Part shown: one piece after another, positions 14,273 to 18,226 of the stretch
Position numbering within the stretch: position 1 is the first letter of the stretch
How the letters are laid out: every line of letters begins with the position of its first letter
NCBI GenBank assembly: GCA_030602105.1
Contig: JAUWAK010000009.1
Coordinates: 1-18,226 of the forward strand
Reading direction: 5' to 3'
Length of the DNA stretch: 18,226 nt
Source of the DNA: Candidatus Aerophobota bacterium
GTDB lineage: Bacteria; Aerophobota; Aerophobia; Aerophobales; AE-B3A
Program-made: the position numbers and the translations under genes
The notes under the pieces: generated by a model
Database searches by the model: none
Seen by the model: only the letters and a program-made list of their open reading frames with translations
Told to the model about the DNA's origin: nothing

Positions 14273-17131
14273 CTATTCAAACAATGCCTTCTTCAAGATT
14301 TTTCCTGTATGGGAGCGGGGATTGCGCGCCACTTCCTCTGGAGGACCCGTGGCCACCATTTCTCCCCCCTCATCTCCTCCCTCCGGGCCTAAATCAATAA
14401 TATGATCGGCTACTTTGATCACATCGGGATTATGTTCAATAACCACCACCGTATTCCCCTTGGCTACCAGCCGGTCCAAAACTTTTAAAAGTCTCTCAAT
14501 ATCGGCAAAATGAAGACCGGTAGTAGGTTCATCCAGAATGTAGAAGGTTTTTCCTGTACCTAACTTGGAAAGCTCCTTGGAGAGCTTCACCCTCTGAGCT
14601 TCTCCTCCGGAGAGGTTAGGAGCAGGCTGGCCCAGATGAATGTACCCCAGACCCACATCATAGAGAGTCTTCAGCTTTCTCTTAATCTGAGGAATGTTGC
14701 GGAAAAACTCCAGAGCTTCCTGGATCGTCATATCCAGGATCTCAGCGATGTTTTTGCCTTTGTACTTTACCTCGAGAGTTTCCTTACTGTATCGCTTTCC
14801 CTTGCAGACATCACAGGGAACAAAAACGTCTGGAAGAAACTGCATTTCAATCTTGATCATTCCCTCTCCCCGGCACTGCTGGCACCTTCCCAGGCGCACA
14901 TTGAAGCTGAACCTTCCCTTGGTGTATCCTCTCATCCTGGCCTCCTCCAGCTGAGAGAAAAGCTGCCTTATGGGAGTGAAGACCCCCGTGTAGGTGGCCG
15001 GATTTGAGCGAGGAGTTCGACCAATGGGGGATTGGTCAATAACGATGACCTTGTCAATATAGTCTATCCCCTCCAGGTGATCAAACTTCCCCGGTTTTAC
15101 CCTGCTGCTGTAAAAATGCTCAGCCAGAGCGCGGTAGATAATTTCTTCGACCAGGGTACTTTTACCTGATCCGGAAACACCGGTAATACAGACAAACATT
15201 CCCAGAGGGATTCTAACGTTGATGTTTTTGAGGTTGTGTTCCCGGGCTCCTACTACGGTAAGATATCGGTTATCCTTAGGAACTCGGCGAGATTGAGGCA
15301 CAGGAATCTTTAGCTCTCCCTTGAGATACTTGCCGGTCAGGCTGGCCGGACAATCCATGACATCCTTCAAGGAACCACTGACCACAACCTCCCCTCCATG
15401 CTCTCCCGCTCCTGGACCGAGATCGACTATATAATCAGCAGCTTCAATGGTGGATCGGTCATGCTCCACCACGATGACAGTATTACCCAAATCCCTCATA
15501 TCCTTCAGAGTCGCCAGGAGCCTCTGATTATCCCTCTGATGAAGACCTATGGTAGGCTCATCCAGGATGTAGATGACACCAACCAGGCCAGATCCTATCT
15601 GGGTAGCCAGCCTTATGCGCTCGGCTTCTCCTCGGGATAAGGTACCAACCCTGCGATCCAGGGTAAGATAATCTAACCCTACACTAACCATAAATCCTAA
15701 TCTTTTCTTTATTTCCTCGACTATCTCACCAGCAATGAGCTGCTCGCGCGAGGAGAGTTTGATATGAGAGAAGAATTTCTCCGATTCCTTTACGCTTAAG
15801 GTGACCACATCATAAATGGATCTAGCTCTGATGGTGATGGCCAGACTTTCTTTACGCAGGCGAGCTCCGCGGCACTCTGGGCAGGGTGTTTCTCTCACGT
15901 ACTTTAGAATTTCTTCTTTTGCATATTCAGAATCGCTTTCCCTGAACCGCCTCTCCAGGTTGGGAACAATCCCCTCAAAAGGTGCCCAGTGACTGTAAAA
16001 ATCCCCTCCCCGGCGCTCCACGAACTCAACTTCTTCGGAATCAGAGCCATAAAGAATAATGTTTTGTATTCGGGGATCTAGTTTATCAAAGGGCTCATCT
16101 AAAGAGAAGTGATAATGTTTGGCCACTGCAGCAATCTGCCTGAAATAGTAGCGGGAAGCGGTTCTGGCCCATCGGTAGAATCCTACGCCTTCCTCCCAGG
16201 GAACAATAGCTCCCTGTGTTAGAGATTTGCTCCTATTTGGGACCACTAGATCCGGATCAATGGTCTGCTTGTTTCCTATCCCATTACAGCCCGGACAGGC
16301 ACCATAGGGACTGTTAAAAGAAAACATGCGAGGGGAGATCTCCTCATAGCTTACCCCACATTTAGGACAGGCCAGGTGCCGGCTGAAGATGAACTCCTTC
16401 TCCCCACCTTCTCTTTTCTGGATAACCAGAACCAGTCCTTCCGAGCGATTAGTAGCTGTTTCCAAGGAATCGGCAAGTCTGGTTTCTATTCCCTCTTTTA
16501 CCTTAAGTCTATCCACCACTATCTCTACGTCGTGCTTCTTGTTCTTGTCGAGAAAGATGACTTCGCCAAGCTCACGAATCTCGCCATCCACCCTTACCCT
16601 CACATATCCCTCTCTTTCTATCTCCTCCAGCAAGTCCCGATATTCACCCTTTCTTCCCCGTACCACAGGGGACAGAATTTGAATTGACGAGCCTCTTGGA
16701 AACCGCATGATTTGATGAGTAATGTCCTCGATAGTCTGGGGGCGGATCCTTCTTCCACACTTATAACAGTGAGGCTTGCCAATATGGGCGAAAAGTAAAC
16801 GCAGATAATCGTAAATCTCTGTGAGGGTGGCCACTGTGGATCTGGGATTGGCGGAGGCTTTTCGCTGTTCAATGGAAATGGCCGGAGAAAGGCCTTCAAT
16901 ATAGTCTACCTGGGGTTTGGACATCTGCTCCAGGAACTGGCGGGCATAGCTGGACAAAGACTCCACATATCTTCGCTGCCCTTCAGCATAGAGAGTATCG
17001 AAAGCCAGGGAGGATTTGCCGGAACCACTGAGACCCGTAATCACCACCAACTTATTGCGGGGAATCGCTACATCAATTCCCTTGAGGTTATGCTCTCTGG
17101 CCCCCTTAATAATAATGCTCTCTTTACTCAT
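14273..17131 (-). CDS. uvrA: Excinuclease ABC subunit A (UvrA)
   Basis: DNA-damage recognition ATPase of nucleotide excision repair; as a dimer it loads UvrB at lesions. At 952 residues it is full length. The first ATP site has Walker A GLSGSGKS (33-40), signature LSRGE (498-502) and LDEPT (523-527). The second has GVSGSGKS (651-658), LSGGE (840-844) and LDEPT (867-871). Zinc motifs are at Cys255/258/279/282 and Cys750/753/773/776, with another CxxC at 122/125. The first signature is LSRGEAER rather than the usual LSGGEAQR. The frame extends three codons to a GTG at 17140, but that GTG lies inside the ribosome binding site AGGTGA, so the ATG at 17131 is the better start and matches family N-termini. 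It is the first gene of the minus-strand array; 16 bases separate its stop from the chosen nuoE start. Confidence 0.96.
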   Translation of the reverse strand: MSKESIIIKGAREHNLKGIDVAIPRNKLVVITGLSGSGKSSLAFDTLYAEGQRRYVESLSSYARQFLEQMSKPQVDYIEGLSPAISIEQRKASANPRSTVATLTEIYDYLRLLFAHIGKPHCYKCGRRIRPQTIEDITHQIMRFPRGSSIQILSPVVRGRKGEYRDLLEEIEREGYVRVRVDGEIRELGEVIFLDKNKKHDVEIVVDRLKVKEGIETRLADSLETATNRSEGLVLVIQKREGGEKEFIFSRHLACPKCGVSYEEISPRMFSFNSPYGACPGCNGIGNKQTIDPDLVVPNRSKSLTQGAIVPWEEGVGFYRWARTASRYYFRQIAAVAKHYHFSLDEPFDKLDPRIQNIILYGSDSEEVEFVERRGGDFYSHWAPFEGIVPNLERRFRESDSEYAKEEILKYVRETPCPECRGARLRKESLAITIRARSIYDVVTLSVKESEKFFSHIKLSSREQLIAGEIVEEIKKRLGFMVSVGLDYLTLDRRVGTLSRGEAERIRLATQIGSGLVGVIYILDEPTIGLHQRDNQRLLATLKDMRDLGNTVIVVEHDRSTIEAADYIVDLGPGAGEHGGEVVVSGSLKDVMDCPASLTGKYLKGELKIPVPQSRRVPKDNRYLTVVGAREHNLKNINVRIPLGMFVCITGVSGSGKSTLVEEIIYRALAEHFYSSRVKPGKFDHLEGIDYIDKVIVIDQSPIGRTPRSNPATYTGVFTPIRQLFSQLEEARMRGYTKGRFSFNVRLGRCQQCRGEGMIKIEMQFLPDVFVPCDVCKGKRYSKETLEVKYKGKNIAEILDMTIQEALEFFRNIPQIKRKLKTLYDVGLGYIHLGQPAPNLSGGEAQRVKLSKELSKLGTGKTFYILDEPTTGLHFADIERLLKVLDRLVAKGNTVVVIEHNPDVIKVADHIIDLGPEGGDEGGEMVATGPPEEVARNPRSHTGKILKKALFE

Positions 17132-17152
17132 AAGCCTCACCTATAAACAGTT

Positions 17153-17180
17153 ATTCTAGCTCATCCTTACCCCGAGTCAA
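17153..17180 (-). promoter_or_regulatory. Predicted sigma-70-type promoter for uvrA and perhaps the whole array
   Basis: On the minus strand TTGACT (17180-17175), a 16-base spacer and TAGAAT (17158-17153). Transcription would start about 15 bases before the uvrA ATG, just leaving room for the AGGTGA ribosome binding site. A second TATAAT lies further upstream (minus strand, around 17210) without a good -35. No SOS box (CTG-N10-CAG or Gram-positive type) was recognised by eye. No other strong promoter was noticed between uvrA and moeA, although I did not search inside the genes exhaustively. Confidence 0.55.
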
Positions 17181-17444
17181 CTTTTGCCGTTTTCAAATTG
17201 TCTCGTCCCATTATACGAATCTGCGCGGTTCCGGAGACTACTTGGACACCAGTTCTGCCACGAATCCAAAAGACTCTTTACGTAGAAACTTCCTATAAGC
17301 CTGGCCACAAGAGCATCCAATTGACCTGGTTCGAGTCTTGATCGAGTCCCGAGTTTTCAAAACATGTTGCATAATAGGAGTGAGGTTTCATGAATTGTGT
17401 CAGGGTCTAGCGGGTACTGCCCCCCCGGTGGGGACAGAACAGAG
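17181..17444. other. Intergenic region between uvrA and the lipoprotein gene
   Basis: No convincing gene. It holds TCGAGTC repeated twice (about 17331-17348) and a six-codon frame MNCVRV at 17390-17410 with a good ribosome binding site (AGGAGTGAGG), too short to call a gene. The imperfect GC-rich inverted repeat listed separately is at its right end. A GGTTCGAGTC stretch resembles a tRNA T-arm, but no cloverleaf can be drawn. Confidence 0.4.
17414..17440. repeat. Imperfect GC-rich inverted repeat, REP-like
   Basis: Left arm GTACTGCCCCC and right arm GGGGACAGAAC pair at 9 of 11 positions around a 5-base loop (CCGGT). There is no T-run after it, so it is not a standard terminator. The TACTG-CCCC/GGGG-ACAG layout resembles extragenic palindromes mobilised by REP-associated tyrosine transposases. 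Only one copy is in the window, so the assignment is tentative. Confidence 0.35.
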
Positions 17445-17472
17445 GTGACTCTAACTTAGAATGTGGTATAAT
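17445..17472 (+). promoter_or_regulatory. Predicted promoter of the lipoprotein gene
   Basis: GTGACT (17445-17450, four of six matches to TTGACA), a 16-base spacer and a perfect TATAAT (17467-17472) preceded by TGG, a full extended -10. Transcription would start near 17479, about 23 bases before the ATG. It begins 4 bases after the GC-rich inverted repeat. Confidence 0.65.
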
Positions 17473-17501
17473 TAATGGGGCAGGGAAGAAAGGAGGGGAA
17501 T

Positions 17502-18226
17502 ATGAATACCGCGAAGGTAGTCCTCTTAGCATTATTGTTGGCAGTGACTGTGTTCTCTTCTGGTTGCATGCAGATTCTCCAGGAGATCAAAGTGTATCCT
17601 GACGGAACCGGGATGATGGCGGAGACAGTGAAACTCTCCCCCATGGTGGCCCAGATTATGGCAGGGTTCGCGGAGGGTATGTCGGGCTCGGGAGGACCAA
17701 AACAGGAAATGAGCTCTCCAGACAATCTTTTTCCCGAAGAGCAGTTCCGAGAAAAAGCCCAGCAAATGGGAGAAGGGGTAGAATTTCTCTCGCGAGAGGT
17801 GAGGGAATTCGAAGAGGAAATGGTTGGTTACGTAGCTACCTACAAGATCAACAGTATGGATGATTTCACCTTGAACCCACAGGCAAAGGATCCAACCATG
17901 GAAACACCAGGAACAAACACTCCCATAACCTTTGCCTTTAAGAGGGGAACGAGTTCTTCCTCCCTTAAGATTAGGCAGCACTTCCCAACCAACGAGGTCG
18001 GCACCAAGGGAGAAGTGAGAACGGAACCTCCAGTGCAAGGTGGGCTTGCCGAGGCCGACGAGAAACAAATGGCCCAGTTCGCAGAGATGATGAAGGCAAT
18101 GAGAATCCAAATCGTCGTTGAATGCGGAAATGAAATTGAAAGAACCAACGCTAAATGGAGGGATGGAAATCGCATTGTCTTGGTGGACTTTGATATGGAA
18201 GAGCTCTTCTCTCACCCCGAGAAACT
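17502..18226 (+). CDS. Predicted lipoprotein of unrecognised family (cut by right edge)
   Basis: An open frame of 241 codons with no stop before the window ends. The N-terminus MNTAKVVLLALLLAVTVFSS is a signal peptide with a short charged start and a hydrophobic core. SSGC follows, with Cys22 as the likely lipidated residue, although Ser at -3 is less usual than Leu. The mature part begins MQILQEIKVYPDGTGMMAET; many exported proteins open with such a 'xVxPDGTGxxxxTV' strand. A Met-, Gly- and Ser-rich stretch (SPMVAQIMAGFAEGMSGSGG) and mostly charged, polar sequence follow, with no further membrane helix. AGGAGG lies 5 bases before the ATG. It is divergent from uvrA. I do not recognise the family; a weak resemblance to LppM-like bacterial lipoproteins is only an impression. 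It should be anchored on the outer face of a membrane. Confidence 0.82.
   Translation, partial: MNTAKVVLLALLLAVTVFSSGCMQILQEIKVYPDGTGMMAETVKLSPMVAQIMAGFAEGMSGSGGPKQEMSSPDNLFPEEQFREKAQQMGEGVEFLSREVREFEEEMVGYVATYKINSMDDFTLNPQAKDPTMETPGTNTPITFAFKRGTSSSSLKIRQHFPTNEVGTKGEVRTEPPVQGGLAEADEKQMAQFAEMMKAMRIQIVVECGNEIERTNAKWRDGNRIVLVDFDMEELFSHPEK

Noticed and set aside
17325..17350. tRNA-like GGTTCGAGTC segment between uvrA and the lipoprotein gene
   Set aside because: It resembles a T-loop, but the flanking bases do not pair as a T-stem and no acceptor, D or anticodon arms can be placed around it.
1..18226. CRISPR array, phage genes, toxin-antitoxin or defence system
   Set aside because: There are no regularly spaced repeats, integrase, transposase or known defence-domain genes in the window.

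Overview
The window looks like chromosomal DNA from an anaerobic bacterium of moderate GC content (about 40-50% in the stretches I counted). There is no rRNA, tRNA, phage, transposase or CRISPR array, so I do not assign a phylum. The anaerobic reading rests on an NAD-linked formate dehydrogenase packed with iron-sulfur clusters, a nickel-pincer (LarA-type) racemase homologue and a URO-D/methyltransferase-type protein.

Layout. (1) 1-230, minus strand: the N-terminal part of an acetylornithine aminotransferase (argD), cut by the left edge. (2) 510-2984, minus strand: a URO-D family protein downstream of a LarA homologue, probably one transcript. It reads divergently from (3) 3260-5552, plus strand: an MFS transporter and a D-2-hydroxyacid dehydrogenase. 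(4) 5588-6391, minus strand, convergent with (3): an HpaI/HpcH aldolase-fold protein lacking two catalytic residues of the classical enzyme. (5) 6560-17131, minus strand: a tight five-gene array read uvrA, nuoE-like, nuoF-like, fdhA, moeA. (6) 17502 to the right edge, plus strand: a lipoprotein of unrecognised family, divergent from uvrA and cut by the window end.

How the genes may work together. Genes at 510-6391 look like a hydroxy-acid or sugar-acid utilisation module: uptake (MFS), racemisation or epimerisation at the alpha-hydroxy carbon (LarA type), oxidation or reduction of a D-2-hydroxyacid, and an HpaI-fold enzyme. The substrate cannot be read from sequence. Genes at 6560-14256 encode a soluble formate dehydrogenase: a NuoE-like [2Fe-2S] subunit, a NuoF-like FMN/NADH subunit, and a giant catalytic subunit. 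In that subunit a GltD/NfnB-type FAD/NAD(P)H module is inserted between the N-terminal [2Fe-2S] domain and the molybdopterin domain. MoeA, needed to load Mo (or W) into the cofactor, is the last gene. The enzyme thus has two predicted flavin/pyridine-nucleotide sites, FMN in the NuoF-like chain and FAD in the catalytic chain, so it may couple formate/CO2 to more than one electron carrier. This is the most interesting system in the window.

Two genes run off the window edges (argD and the lipoprotein). Start codons were moved from the longest reading frame for the URO-D protein, fdhA, uvrA and nuoE where ribosome binding sites or family N-termini favoured an internal start.
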